Assembly: GCA_016699405.1 (NCBI GenBank)
Contig: CP064972.1
Location: 4,371,501-4,435,500 of the forward strand
Reading direction: 5' to 3'
Length of the DNA stretch: 64,000 nt
DNA from: Holophagales bacterium
GTDB taxonomy: Bacteria; Acidobacteriota; Thermoanaerobaculia; Multivoradales; JAGPDF01
Shown here piece after piece: positions 1 through 10,700 of this stretch. Both the position numbers and the translations under genes were made by a program. Position 1 is the first letter of the stretch; each line of letters begins with the position of its first letter. The notes under the pieces were generated by a model. The model saw nothing but the letters and a program-made list of their open reading frames with translations. It ran no database searches and was not told the origin of the DNA.

Positions 1-1
1 G

Positions 2-1450
2 GAAGCGCTGCACGAGCTCGCCCTGCAACCGCTCCACGGCCCCTTCTCCCATCTGCTCGACCCCGAGCTCCTCCGCGCCTTCCACGCTCCACCCTTCCCC
101 CGCCTCGGACCGCCGGCGGCCGCCTCGGCTGCGGCGCTGGGTGCACATCCCACTCCAGAGCAGCCAAAGACCAAGACAAAGGCTCAGGCAGGAGAGAACG
201 CGGCGACGGACTCGGTTGCCGAGCTCACCGTCGACGAGTCGACGACGAGCGTCGCGCAGAACCAGCCGGAGCTGCCAGTCGACGACGGCTGCGCCGCGGC
301 GACGGCCGACGAGGCGGTAGCGGTCGATCTCGCCGGCGAGCGTCGCCAGCCACTCTCCACCCAGACGTCTTCGTCTCGTCCACGGGAGCAATCGACAGAA
401 GCGGTGGAAGAGACCCTGCCTTCGTCTCCGGCGGATCCCCTTGGCGTGGAGACGGAAGGCAGTCCCGGCGCCGAGTGGCATCTCTTCGAGCGCGGCCCGG
501 CAGTCCTTCCGCAGGCGGCTTTCTCTTCGTCTCCTCGAGTCGTCGCGCTCGAGATGCTGACCGATCCGACGCCGGACATGGTGCCGGCGAACGCCGACGC
601 CATGAGCCGTTCCTGGGCCCTCTTCGAGAGGACGACCGAGGAGCCCGGCGCCCTCGCGGCACGCGAGCGCGCGGCCGAGGAGCGACGCGAGCGCGAACGG
701 GCCGCGCCGCTGGCCGCCCGCTGGCGCTCGTTCCTCGCCGTCGCGGCGGAGATGGCCGGAATCGGCGATCCCGACCTCGCCGCGCGCCTCGAGGCGATGC
801 GCGCCGAGGCGGTCGACGACCTCGTCGGCTGGCGACGCCGGCTCGGCGAGGGCCGCCTCGCAGACCCGAAGGCCGAGTCCCCGCTTGCCTCCTGGCTCGC
901 CGAGCACCCCTCGCGCGGCGCCGTGGTGATCGCCTGGCTGCTGCTGCGGCGGCTCGGCAGGATCGTTCCGGGAACGGGCGCGACGGAACGCGGCGCCACC
1001 TGGTTTGCCGAGTGGCGCCTGGGGCGCGTCGTCGAGGCGGCGCTGCGCGCGCTCGGCGCCGCCGGCATCGAGGCACGTCGCGAGAGCGAGGCGCTGCGCC
1101 TCCTGCTCGAGCCGCACCTCGCCGCCGTGCTCGACGGCGCCGACCCGCGGCCGAGCGAGCTCCTCGCCGCCGTGGCGGCAAGCGAGGCGGGGCGCACGCT
1201 GCTCGGCGTCAACCGCTTCGGCGGCGTGCTCTGGTTGCGGCGCGAGGGCGTGGAAGAAACCGACGGCTGGCTCACGCTCGCCGCCACGCTCGGGGCAGAA
1301 GGAAGTCCCCGGCGCGCCGCGCCCCACCTGGCCCCGGCCGCCGCTGCTGCCGGCTACCGGCTCGACGCGACGCTCGCCCGGCTGGCCGCCGACGACGCGC
1401 CGGCCGCGCTCGCATCCACGCTCGACGACGCAGGGGGATCGCCGCCATGA
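2..1450 (+). CDS. C-terminal part of a probable GH13 alpha-amylase-family protein (5' end outside window)
   Basis: The reading frame is open from the first bases of the window to TGA at 1448-1450, so only the last 482 residues are seen. A Ser/Thr/Glu-rich low-complexity linker covers about residues 35-150. It is followed by an Ala/Arg-rich helical domain with the segments WLAEHPSRGAVVIAWLLL and LLGVNRFGGVLWLRREGVEE. That last block resembles the 'LGVNRYxGVxWFNKE' block I recall from the C-terminal helical extension of some bacterial GH13 amylase/glucanotransferase proteins. The catalytic barrel is not in view, so function rests on this resemblance alone. The stop overlaps the next start as ATGA, implying translational coupling with the CRTAC1 gene. 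No N-terminal start is visible. Confidence 0.5.
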   Translation, partial: EALHELALQPLHGPFSHLLDPELLRAFHAPPFPRLGPPAAASAAALGAHPTPEQPKTKTKAQAGENAATDSVAELTVDESTTSVAQNQPELPVDDGCAAATADEAVAVDLAGERRQPLSTQTSSSRPREQSTEAVEETLPSSPADPLGVETEGSPGAEWHLFERGPAVLPQAAFSSSPRVVALEMLTDPTPDMVPANADAMSRSWALFERTTEEPGALAARERAAEERRERERAAPLAARWRSFLAVAAEMAGIGDPDLAARLEAMRAEAVDDLVGWRRRLGEGRLADPKAESPLASWLAEHPSRGAVVIAWLLLRRLGRIVPGTGATERGATWFAEWRLGRVVEAALRALGAAGIEARRESEALRLLLEPHLAAVLDGADPRPSELLAAVAASEAGRTLLGVNRFGGVLWLRREGVEETDGWLTLAATLGAEGSPRRAAPHLAPAAAAAGYRLDATLARLAADDAPAALASTLDDAGGSPP

Positions 1451-3396
1451 GCTCGCACCGACCGTCCGGCCCCACGCTGGGGCTTCTGCTCTCCTGCCTC
1501 GCCACACCGTACCCGGCGAGCGCGCAGCCTCCGGTGTTCACCGACGTCACAGCGACGGCCGGGCTCGGCGCCTTCCGCCACGGCAACTCCGACGCCGCCT
1601 CGCCGATCGAGCCGCGCTGGATCTCGGCCGGCGTCGCCTGCGGCGACATCGACGGCGACGGCGACCTCGACCTCTACCTCGTCGGCGGCGACCAGTTCGC
1701 CAACCGGCTCTACCGCAACAACGGCGACGGCACCTTCACCGACGTCGCCGCGACCGCCGGCGTGCAGATCACCGGCGTCGTCGGCTCGGCACCGGTCCTG
1801 ACCGACGTCGACGGCGACGGCGACCTCGACCTCTTCGTCTTCAGCGTGCAGGGTGCGCCGATCGTCCCGACCGACCCGCCGGTCGCCGATCCGGCGGCTC
1901 TGCCGCGCCTCTTTCTCAACAACGGCAGCGGGGTCTTCGTCGACGGCTCGGCCTCCACCGGGATCGAGAGCTACGCCCCGGTCTATTCGGCCGCCCTCGG
2001 CGACATCGACCGGGACGGCGACCTCGACCTCTTCCTCTCGCACTGGATGCAGGGCGGTCCGATGCTCTGGGAGAACGAGGGCGGCGGCACCTACACGGCG
2101 ATCGACGCGACCCACCTCGGCGCGGACACGCGGACTCTGCTGCCGAATACCTTCACGCCCGCCTTCGCCGACCTCGATTCGGACGGCTGGCCCGATCTCG
2201 CGGTCGCCAGCGACTTCGGCCAGAGCCGCCAGTTCGCCAACCGCGGCGACGGCACGTTCGCGCGACGCAACGCCACCGTGCTCACCGACGAGAACGGCAT
2301 GGGGGCGTCGGTCGGCGACGTCGACAACGACGGCGATCTCGACTGGTTCGTCTCCAGCATCTGGGACCCGGACGGCGTCGGTGGCTGGGGGGTGAGCGGC
2401 AACCGCCTCTATCGCAACGACGGCAGCGGCAACCTGACCGATGCGACGACCGCCGCCGGCGTGCGGCAGGGCTACTGGGGCTGGGGCGCCTGCTTCTCCG
2501 ACTTCGACCTCGACGGCGACCTCGACCTCGTTCATACGAACGGCTTCCCCGCCGCTCCGGCCTCGGAGTTCTGGAGCGATCCGACGCGCCTCTTCCTCAA
2601 CGACGGACTCGGCGTCTTCACCGAAGGCGCCGCCGCCGCCGGGCTTGCCGACAGCGGCCAGGGGCGTGCCGTCGTCTGCTTCGACTTCGACGGCGACGGC
2701 GACCTCGACCTGCTGGTGATGCAGAACGGCAACCTGCGCAACGGCTACGCCGCGCCGGTGCGCCTCTTCCGCAACACACCGCCGGCGGGACGCCACTGGC
2801 TCAAAGTGCGGCCCATCGGGCGCGGCGCCAACTCCCAGGCGGTCGGTGCCCGGGTCGTCGCCCAGGCCGGTGCGCTCACCCAGATGCGCGAGCTGCGCCT
2901 CGGCAGCAACTTCGCGGCGCACGACCCGGTCGAAGCCCACTTCGGCCTCGGCGCCGCCACCACCGTCGACCTGCTGCGCGTCGTCTGGCCCGACGGCACC
3001 GAGGTGGCCTGGAGCAACGTCGCCGCCGACCAGACGCTGCAGCCGTCGAGCGCCACCGCCTGCTCCTGCTCGCCCCGGCTCGTCTCGGCAGTGGCCGGCG
3101 GACCCATCGCGTGGAACGTCGCCTGCGAGACGAGCGGCACGCCGCTCGCCAGCCTGCCGCTCGCCTGGTCGGTCGTCGCCGGACCCAACAGCGGCCTCAC
3201 CGGCAACGGCACGACCTCGATCGGCGGCAGCGCGACGCTCGGCTTCACCGGCCACGGCAGCCCCGGCCGCGACCGCGTGCGCGTCACCGCCACGAGCGGC
3301 GGCCTCGCCCTCGCCTGCACCGTCGACCTCGACTGGACCTCGCTCTTCGAGGACAGCTTCGAGACCGGCGGCCTCACCCGCTGGAGCGCTCACTAG
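1447..3396 (+). CDS. Secreted CRTAC1/ASPIC-UnbV FG-GAP repeat protein
   Basis: 649 aa. The ATG at 1447 overlaps the upstream TGA by four bases and is followed directly by a signal peptide (LGLLLSCLATPYPASAQ). From about residue 60 to 430 there are repeated calcium-binding-type motifs (DIDGDGDLDLYL, DVDGDGDLDLFV, DIDRDGDLDLFL, DFDGDGDLDLLV) alternating with LYRNNGDGTF-type strands, the FG-GAP/VCBS propeller signature. An ASPIC/UnbV domain follows at about 455-535 (HWLKVRPIGRGANSQAVGARV ... LRLGSNFAAHDPVEAHFGLG). A Cys-containing linker and an Ig-like stretch come next. The last 18 residues are SLFEDSFETGGLTRWSAH, a tail shared with two other exported proteins in this window. Likely extracellular or surface-attached; the ligand is unknown. 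Family members are common in Acidobacteriota and Bacteroidota. Confidence 0.85.
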   Translation: MSSHRPSGPTLGLLLSCLATPYPASAQPPVFTDVTATAGLGAFRHGNSDAASPIEPRWISAGVACGDIDGDGDLDLYLVGGDQFANRLYRNNGDGTFTDVAATAGVQITGVVGSAPVLTDVDGDGDLDLFVFSVQGAPIVPTDPPVADPAALPRLFLNNGSGVFVDGSASTGIESYAPVYSAALGDIDRDGDLDLFLSHWMQGGPMLWENEGGGTYTAIDATHLGADTRTLLPNTFTPAFADLDSDGWPDLAVASDFGQSRQFANRGDGTFARRNATVLTDENGMGASVGDVDNDGDLDWFVSSIWDPDGVGGWGVSGNRLYRNDGSGNLTDATTAAGVRQGYWGWGACFSDFDLDGDLDLVHTNGFPAAPASEFWSDPTRLFLNDGLGVFTEGAAAAGLADSGQGRAVVCFDFDGDGDLDLLVMQNGNLRNGYAAPVRLFRNTPPAGRHWLKVRPIGRGANSQAVGARVVAQAGALTQMRELRLGSNFAAHDPVEAHFGLGAATTVDLLRVVWPDGTEVAWSNVAADQTLQPSSATACSCSPRLVSAVAGGPIAWNVACETSGTPLASLPLAWSVVAGPNSGLTGNGTTSIGGSATLGFTGHGSPGRDRVRVTATSGGLALACTVDLDWTSLFEDSFETGGLTRWSAH

Positions 3397-3518
3397 CGCC
3401 GGACGATCGCTCCCGCCGACAGGCCGCCAGGTGAAGCGCACCGCGGCCGTCGTCTCCTGCCGCCGCGGCTCGGCGGCGAGGAGGGCGCAGGCGCTCGCTC
3501 CTGCAGTAGCTTCCCGTC

Positions 3519-4760
3519 ATGATCGCAACGCTTGTCGCCGGCATCACCCTCGCGCTCCCGGCCGCACTCGGCCTGGCGGTGGACGCAACGACGCCACCGG
3601 CCGCCGTCGCTCATCCCTTCGTCTCCCTCGCCGACATCGACGCCGAGATCGTCCGCGTCACCGCCGGCACCACGGATGCCGACCTCTTCTGGCGCCGCGT
3701 CTGCGCCTCGGGCGATTCGCCGCTCGTCTTCGACCGCACCGCCGTCTTCTTCTGGCGAGGGGCCGCCGCGCGCGTCGAGTGGCGGGGCGATCTGGTCGGA
3801 TGGGAGGAGAGCGAGGAGACGCGCGGGCGCCGCATCGGGTCGACCGACCTCTGGACCTGGCGCCACGAGCTGCTGCCCGCCTCGCGGGCCGACTACAAGA
3901 TCGTGCTCGACGGCAGCACCTGGCTGCTCGACCCGCGAAATCCCCATCAGCAGGTCGGCGGTTACGGGCCGAACTCCGAGATCCGGATGCCGGGGTGGCA
4001 CCCCGCTGCGCACGCCGAGCGCCGGGAGGGCGTGACGGCCGGGCGACTCGTCGACCTGCCGATTGCCAGCGCCCGCCTCGGTTATCGGGTCGACGTGCGC
4101 GTCTACACTCCGGCCGGCTTCGACCCGGCCTCCGGCGCCCGCCTGCCGGTGCTCTACGTGACCGACGGATCGGACTACTGGCGCGAGGAGATGGGCGCAC
4201 TGCCGGTGACCCTCGACAACCTGATCGCCGCGCAGAGGCTGCCACCGCTGCTCGCCGTGTTCGTCGATCCGTGGGACCGCGCCACCGGCGTCAACCGGCG
4301 CGAGCGCGAGCTGGTGCCCGCGCCCGACGGGACCTGTCCCTTCTGCGACTTCCTTGTCGAGGAGCTGGTGCCGGCGATCGACCGCTCCTACCCGACCCTG
4401 GCCACGCGCGAGCATCGGGCCATCCTCGGCACCTCGCTCGGCGGCCTCCATGCCACCTTCCTGGTGACGGCACACGGTGACACGTTCGGCCTGGCGGGAA
4501 TCCAGAGCCCGGCCCTGCGCCACCTCCCCGGCGCGCTCGACCGTGTCCGCACCGCGCCGCAGCCGCCGCTGCGGGCCGTGGTCGACTGCGGCCTCTACGA
4601 GGGCGGCATGCTCGAGGACTCGCGCCTCCTGACGCGCGAGCTCGCGGCCAGAGGCACGCAGGTGAGGTCGATCGAGGTCCCCGAGGGCCACTCCTGGGGG
4701 CACTGGCGGCAGACCGCCGCCGAGCTGCTCGAGTTCCTGTTCGCCCGTCCGCCGCGCTAG
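3519..4760 (+). CDS. Enterochelin-esterase-like alpha/beta hydrolase
   Basis: 413 aa with a probable signal peptide (LVAGITLALPAALGLAVDA). Residues about 40-160 look like the E-set/CBM48-like N-terminal domain of Fes-type esterases: VFFWRGAAARVEWRGDLVGW, then YKIVLDGSTWLLDPRNP. The esterase-D/alpha-beta-hydrolase domain follows. Visible are LPVLYVTDGSDYW after the first strands, the nucleophile elbow GTSLGG (Ser), an Asp in VVDCGLYEGG and the terminal His in EGHSWGHW. Members hydrolyse siderophore or other esters; the real substrate here cannot be read. The gene is convergent with the cyclic glucan synthase gene, and the two TAG stops share one CTAG at 4757-4760. No Shine-Dalgarno sequence is obvious before 3519. 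Confidence 0.8.
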   Translation: MIATLVAGITLALPAALGLAVDATTPPAAVAHPFVSLADIDAEIVRVTAGTTDADLFWRRVCASGDSPLVFDRTAVFFWRGAAARVEWRGDLVGWEESEETRGRRIGSTDLWTWRHELLPASRADYKIVLDGSTWLLDPRNPHQQVGGYGPNSEIRMPGWHPAAHAERREGVTAGRLVDLPIASARLGYRVDVRVYTPAGFDPASGARLPVLYVTDGSDYWREEMGALPVTLDNLIAAQRLPPLLAVFVDPWDRATGVNRRERELVPAPDGTCPFCDFLVEELVPAIDRSYPTLATREHRAILGTSLGGLHATFLVTAHGDTFGLAGIQSPALRHLPGALDRVRTAPQPPLRAVVDCGLYEGGMLEDSRLLTRELAARGTQVRSIEVPEGHSWGHWRQTAAELLEFLFARPPR

Positions 4761-7700
4761 CGAGCTGCCCCCGCGTCGCGCCCGGGAGTCGTTGCCGCGT
4801 CGGCGACAGGAGGCGCTCCCATGACGACGCGGACGCGGTGCGTGCCGCCGTCCTCGAGCAGCGGGATCGCCGCAGGCATCACCGGACAGCCGTCGAGCTC
4901 GGCCGAGGCGACGCCGCTGGCACACCCGTCGGGGTTCTCCACTTCGATCGTGTACCGCGTGTCGCCGGCGAAGCGCAGGTCGACCGCGAAGCGCGGCCAG
5001 GCGCTCGCCACACAGGGGTTCACCGAGAGCGTCGCGCCGCGGCGAGTGACGCCGAGGATCTCCTCGAGGCCGACCCGGTACATCCAGGCGGCGGCCCCCG
5101 TGTACCACGTCCAGCCGCCCCGGCCCTCGTGCTGCGGGTGGTCGTAGACATCGCCGGCGAGGACGTACGGCTCGGTGCGGTAGCGCTCGACGTCGCGCGG
5201 CGTCCGCGTGTGGTTGATCGGGTTCAGCATGTGGAAGAGCTCGACGGCCTCGTCGCCGTGGCCGAGGCGGGCGATCGCCATCACCACCCACTGCGCCGCA
5301 TGGGTGTACTGGCCGCCGTTCTCGCGCACCCCCGGCAGGTAGCCTTTGATGTAGCCCGGGTTCTCCGGCCCGCGGTCGAAGGGCGGCGTGAGCAGGAGTA
5401 CGACGCCCTGCTTGCGCCGCACGAGGTTGGCGCGTACCGCGTCCATGGCGCGCTCGGCTCGCTCCGGCGAGGCGACGCCCGAGATCACCGACCAGCTCTG
5501 CGGAAGCGAGTCGATGCGCCCGTCGACGTTCAGCGACGAGCCGAGCGGCGACCCGTCGTCGAACGTCGCGCGGCGATACCAACCGCCATCCCATGCCTCG
5601 TCGAGATCGCGTGCCAGGCGCTCGGCCGCGGCGCGCCAGCGCATGGAGCGGGCGTCGTCGCCACGGGCCTCGGCGATCGACGCGTACTGCGTCAGGACGA
5701 CGTGGAGGAAGAAGCCGAGCCAGACGCTTTCTCCGCGGCCGAGCGGGCCGACGCGGTTCATGCCGTCGTTCCAGTCGCAGCTGCCGATGAGCGGCAGTCC
5801 GTGGGCCCCCGCGGTGAGACCGCGATCGATCGCCCGCGCGCCGTGCTCGTAGAGCGATGCCGAGCTCGCCGAGAGCGCGGGGAGACCGTAGACCTCGACT
5901 TCGCCGACCGGGACGACGGGCGCTTCGAGAAAGGGGACGACCTCGCCGAGCACGCTCTCGTCGCCCGTGGCGCGCAGGTAGCCGGCGATCGCATAGGGCA
6001 GGAAGAGCAGGTCGTCGGAGCAACGCGTCCGCGTCCCTCGCCCGCTCGGCGGGTGCCACCAGTGCTGGACGTCGCCCTCGACGAACTGGCGGCTCGCGGC
6101 GCGCAGGACGTGCTCGCGGACCAGGTCGGGACGGGAGAAGGTCAGCGCCAGGACGTCCTGGAGCTGGTCGCGGAAGCCATAGGCGCCGCTGGTCTGGTAG
6201 TAGCCGGTGCGCCCCCAGAGGCGGCCGGCGAGGTTCTGATAGAGCAGCCAGCGGTTGAGCAAGAGGTCGAAGGAGTCGTCCGGCGTCCGCACGGTCACCG
6301 CATCGAGCATCCCGTCCCACGCCGCGGTGACGGCCTGCAGCTCCGCCGCCGCCGCCTCCGGATCGGCGAAGCGACCGACGAGCTCCAGCGCCTCCGCGCG
6401 GTTCGCACCCTCGCCGAGCAGGAAAACGATCCGTTTCGTCTCGCCCGGGGCGAGATCGACGACCACCTGCAGGCCGGCGCAGGGATCGAGGCCGGCCCCG
6501 AACCGACCCGACAGACCCGGTCGGCGGAACGCCGCGGCGCGATGCAGCGCCCCGTTGCGCCCCAGGAACTCGGCCCGATCGCCGGTCGACGACGCGGGGG
6601 AGAGGCTCGCCGCGGCGAAGCCGATGCGCCCGGGGAACTCCCGGTTGTAGGGGTTCCGCGCCAGCACCGTGCCGCTCGCCTCGTCGCGTTCCGTCGCCAC
6701 GAAGAGGTGCTCGCCGGGGCGCGGCGGCCCCATCGCCCACTCGTTGTAGGAGTAGAGCGTCAGCCGCCGGCCCCGCTCGGAGCGGTTCGAGAGCGTCAGG
6801 AGCGAGAGCTTCACCGGACGGTCACGCGCCACGAAGACCGCCAGCTCGTGCGCGATCCCATGGGCCGCGTGCGCGAATCGGGTGACGCCCGCACCGTGAC
6901 GTACCACCCAGCGCCGCGAACGAGAGCTTCGCCGCCGTGCTCCGGGCGTCGCTCCCCAGAGCTCGCCGCTCGCCTCGTCCCGGAAAACGAGAGCTTCCGA
7001 CGTCGGATCGGTCACCGGATCGTTGGCAAACGGCGTGAGTCGATTCTCCCGACTGTTGAGAGACCAGGTCGTGGCGCTCCCGGAGGTGGACACCAGGGTG
7101 CCGAAATCCGGATTGGCGATCACGTTCGACCACGGCAACGGCGTCTCGCGCTCACCGTCGAGCACGACGACGTATTCACGACCGTCCGGCGAGAATCCGC
7201 CGAGGCCGTTGCCCAGGGTGAGCGGCGGGACCTCGATCGGCTCGTCTTCCTCCGTGTCGCCGGAGCCGGCGATCGGCCCGTTGCCGACGGGCCACGACGC
7301 TTCGGCGGTGGCGGAGCCGAGCCCGGTCATCGGCACCTCGCCCTCGAGGCTCGCGAGCTGCTGGGCGAGGTCACCGGTGAGGACGGCGCGGGCGACCGAC
7401 TGGAGAAGGATGCGCTCGGCTTCGGGCGTCGCCTCGGCGCGCAACAGAACGACTCCTCCGGTCTGGCCAAGGCGCGTCCCCCAGGGGCCGGTCTCGACCA
7501 GCCGGGTGAGCTGTTCCTGCATCGCATCGAGGTAGCTCGCCGGATGCTCGTTGAGGATGACGATATCCGCCTTGAGCCCTTCGAGGCGCCAGTAGGCTTG
7601 CGCGCGCAGCACCTGCGCGACCAGCGCGAGATCGTCGCTCTCGAGCACCCGCACCACGACGATCGGCAGGTCGCCCGAGATGCCATGACTCCAGAGTCCC

Positions 7701-10700
7701 GACTGACCGACGCGGTTGCGCGCCAGCACCTCTGGACGGGCGCGCAGCGAGGCGTCGCAGGCGAAGACCCGCGAGGCGAGGCGCTCGAAGAGTTGCGCCT
7801 CCTCCGCCGTCAGGCCGAGGTGGCGAAGCGAGACCTGCACGTGGGTGAAGGCGAGAGCGAAGGCGCTCCCCGCAGCGCCCGGGTCGTGGTACTTCTGAGC
7901 GAGCCGGCGCGCGGTGTCGGCATCCGCCGCCGCACCGGTGGCGAAGGAGAGCCGAGCCGAGCCGCCGGGTGGCAGGCGCACCCGGGTCCGCAGACTGAAA
8001 ATCGGATCGAGGACGGCGCCGGTCGTGCCGCTGAGCGCCCGCCCGTCGAGCGCCTGCGGATCCTCCGGCGAGCGGCCGCGGCCGAGGAAACGCGCCCGGT
8101 CGGTCTCGCGCTCGATCGCCGCCTGCGGCAGACGCTCGAGCGACAGGGCATGAAAGGCGTGGAACGGCTCGTCGTGGTCGCCGCGCGGACGCCGCCGCGC
8201 CAGCAACGCTCCCCCCTCGGGCAGCCACTCGGTTTCGACGAAGAGCTTGCCGAAGGCCGGGTGGGCGAAGTCCTCGAGGGTGCTCCCGAGCACCAGCTCG
8301 ACGTAGCTCGTCACCTCGATCTCGCGCACCCGGTCGCCGAGGTTGGAGAGGAGGAGCCGCCAGACCGCTACGTCGTCTTCGGGCGACACGGCGATCTCGA
8401 GCTGGGTTTCGATCTCGTCGTCGCGCCGGCGGAAGACCGCCTTCTCGAGGTGGAAGGTCACGGCGTAGGACTCGGGCTCGCGGCAGACCGGCTGGTAGGC
8501 CGCCGACCAGACCGACCCGCTCCGCACGTCGCGCAGGTAGAGGAACTGACTGCCCGCGTCGCGCGTGCGGTCTTCGCGCCAACGGGTGACGCTCCGGCCC
8601 TTCCAGAAGCTCGCTCCTCCGCCGGCGTGGGAGACGATCGACACGTAGGAGCCGTTGGAGAGGATCTGCGACTTGGGAAAGGGCGTATGAGGCGACCGCA
8701 GTCGACGGGTCGCCTCCGCCCCCAGTGGCGGGCTCACCCGTGTCGCTTCGGCCGGGCGCGGCTCGAGGATCGGCGCACCGCGCGGCACCCGCTCTTCGAG
8801 CAGCAGCTCGGTCGCCTTGACCCGCGCGTCGGCATGGAAGCGCTCCACCATGATGTCGCCGAGCAGGACGTTGGCGAGTGAAACCAGCGTCATCCCCTGG
8901 TGGTGGGCGAAGTACGCCTTCACCATCTCTCCCGGGCCGCGCCCGTTCCCTCGTCCGGACTCCGGACGACCGGCCTCGTCTCGCCGCCGTGGCGTGTAGT
9001 CGATCGACTCGTAGAAACCGTAGGCCCCTTCGAGCCCCACCGCCGCGAGCCGCACGAAATTGCGCACCGCCGCCCCCGGGTCGACCAGGGCGGCGAGCGC
9101 AGTGGCGTACGGCGCGATGACCAGGTCGTCGCCCAGCCCTCGCTTGAGACCCAGCCCGGGCACACCGAACGCCCGATACTGATAGACCTCCGCCCGATCG
9201 GTCACCGCGTACGCGGACTCCGAGATCCCCCACGGCACGCCCTGCGCTCGACCGTAGGCGATCTGCCGCGACACCACGTGCCGGCAGGTCTCCGAGAGCA
9301 GGGTTCCCGGCCGGTCGCGCATCAGCAGCAGCGGCATGAGGTACTCGAACATCGTGGCGCTCCACGAGAGGAGCGTCGGCACGCCGTCGACGCTCACGAC
9401 CGGCCGTCCGAGGCGGAACCAGTGAGCCTGGGGCACTTCGCCGCGGGCGATCGCCAGGAAGCTGGCGAGTCGCGACTCCGAGGCGAGGAGGTCGTAGGGA
9501 GAGGTGTCGAGCTTGCCGCGGCCGTCGATCTCCTCCGATCCGGCCAGACGGAAGCCGATGGCGAAGAGCTGTCGCTCGCGGTCGAAGAGCGGCGCGAACC
9601 GCATCCCGTCGGCGACGGCGCGCGCACGCAGCGCCAGCGCCGCGAGGCCGAGCCTCTCGAGGCCGACGGCGAGCGCCATCAACGAGGCGCAGAGATTGCC
9701 GCTGTCGACCGTCGAGACATAGCGCGGGGGCAGCGGCGCGAGCGTCCGGGTGTCGTACCAGTTCAGCAAATGGCCTTCCCAGCGCTCGAGGCGCTCCACC
9801 GTGTCGAGCGTCGCGCCGATGCGCTCGGCGAGCGCGTCGAGCCCGAGAAAGCCGAAATCGTGCGCCGCCAGCGTCGAGAGCAACGACATGCCGATGTTGG
9901 TCGGCGAGGTGCGATGGGCCACCACCGGCCCGGGCAGCTCCTGGAAGTTGTCCGGCGGCAGGGCGTTCTCGCGCGCCGTGACGAAGGAGTCGAAGTAGCG
10001 CCAGGTGCGCTCGGCGATCGCCAGCAGGCGCTCCCGCTCGGACGCGTCGAGGGTGCGACGGAGAAACGGCGTCGGCCGGCTGAGGCGGAAGGCGACGGCC
10101 GGTGCGAGGACCCAGAGCAGCGCGAACGGCGCGGCGACGACGAGCGCCGCGGGTCGCGCCAGCGCGGTCAGGGCCATCAGGCCGAGCGCGGCGACCGGAC
10201 CGGCCGCGATCTCGCCGACGAACGTCCACACGCCGCCTTCGAGCAGACGCGCCGCCCGCAGCGATTGCGACGCCGCGGTCTCCCATTCGAGCAGCCGGCG
10301 CCGCGTGATCGTCAGCCGGACCAGCGTGACGCCGATCGCGTGCAGCGTCTCCTGGGCGTGGAAGGGGAGCAGCACGATGGCCAGCGCCGACTGCGCCGCC
10401 GCCATCTTGATGTCTTCGATGGCCCCCTGCACGTGCACGCGCATCGGCCGGCGCAGGCGCCAGCTACCCGGCGGGCGCACCACCGCGGAGAGGAGCGGAA
10501 TGGCGGCGATCGCCGCGGCGGCGCTGGCCCACACCCAAGCGCTGCCGGGCAACAGGGTGCAGCCGGCGAGCACCAGCAGGAGCAGGGACGGAGCGGCGAG
10601 GCTGCGTCGCAGGTTGTCGAGGATCTTCCAGCGGCTGATGAGCGGGAGGTCGTTGCGGGCAAAGCCGGTCCGCGTCGGCACTCGCGGGAAGAGCCAGCGC

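Noticed and set aside
184..1287. Minus-strand Ser/Arg-rich open frame opposite the first gene
   Set aside because: Low-complexity shadow. The plus-strand frame has domain-like composition and couples to the next gene.
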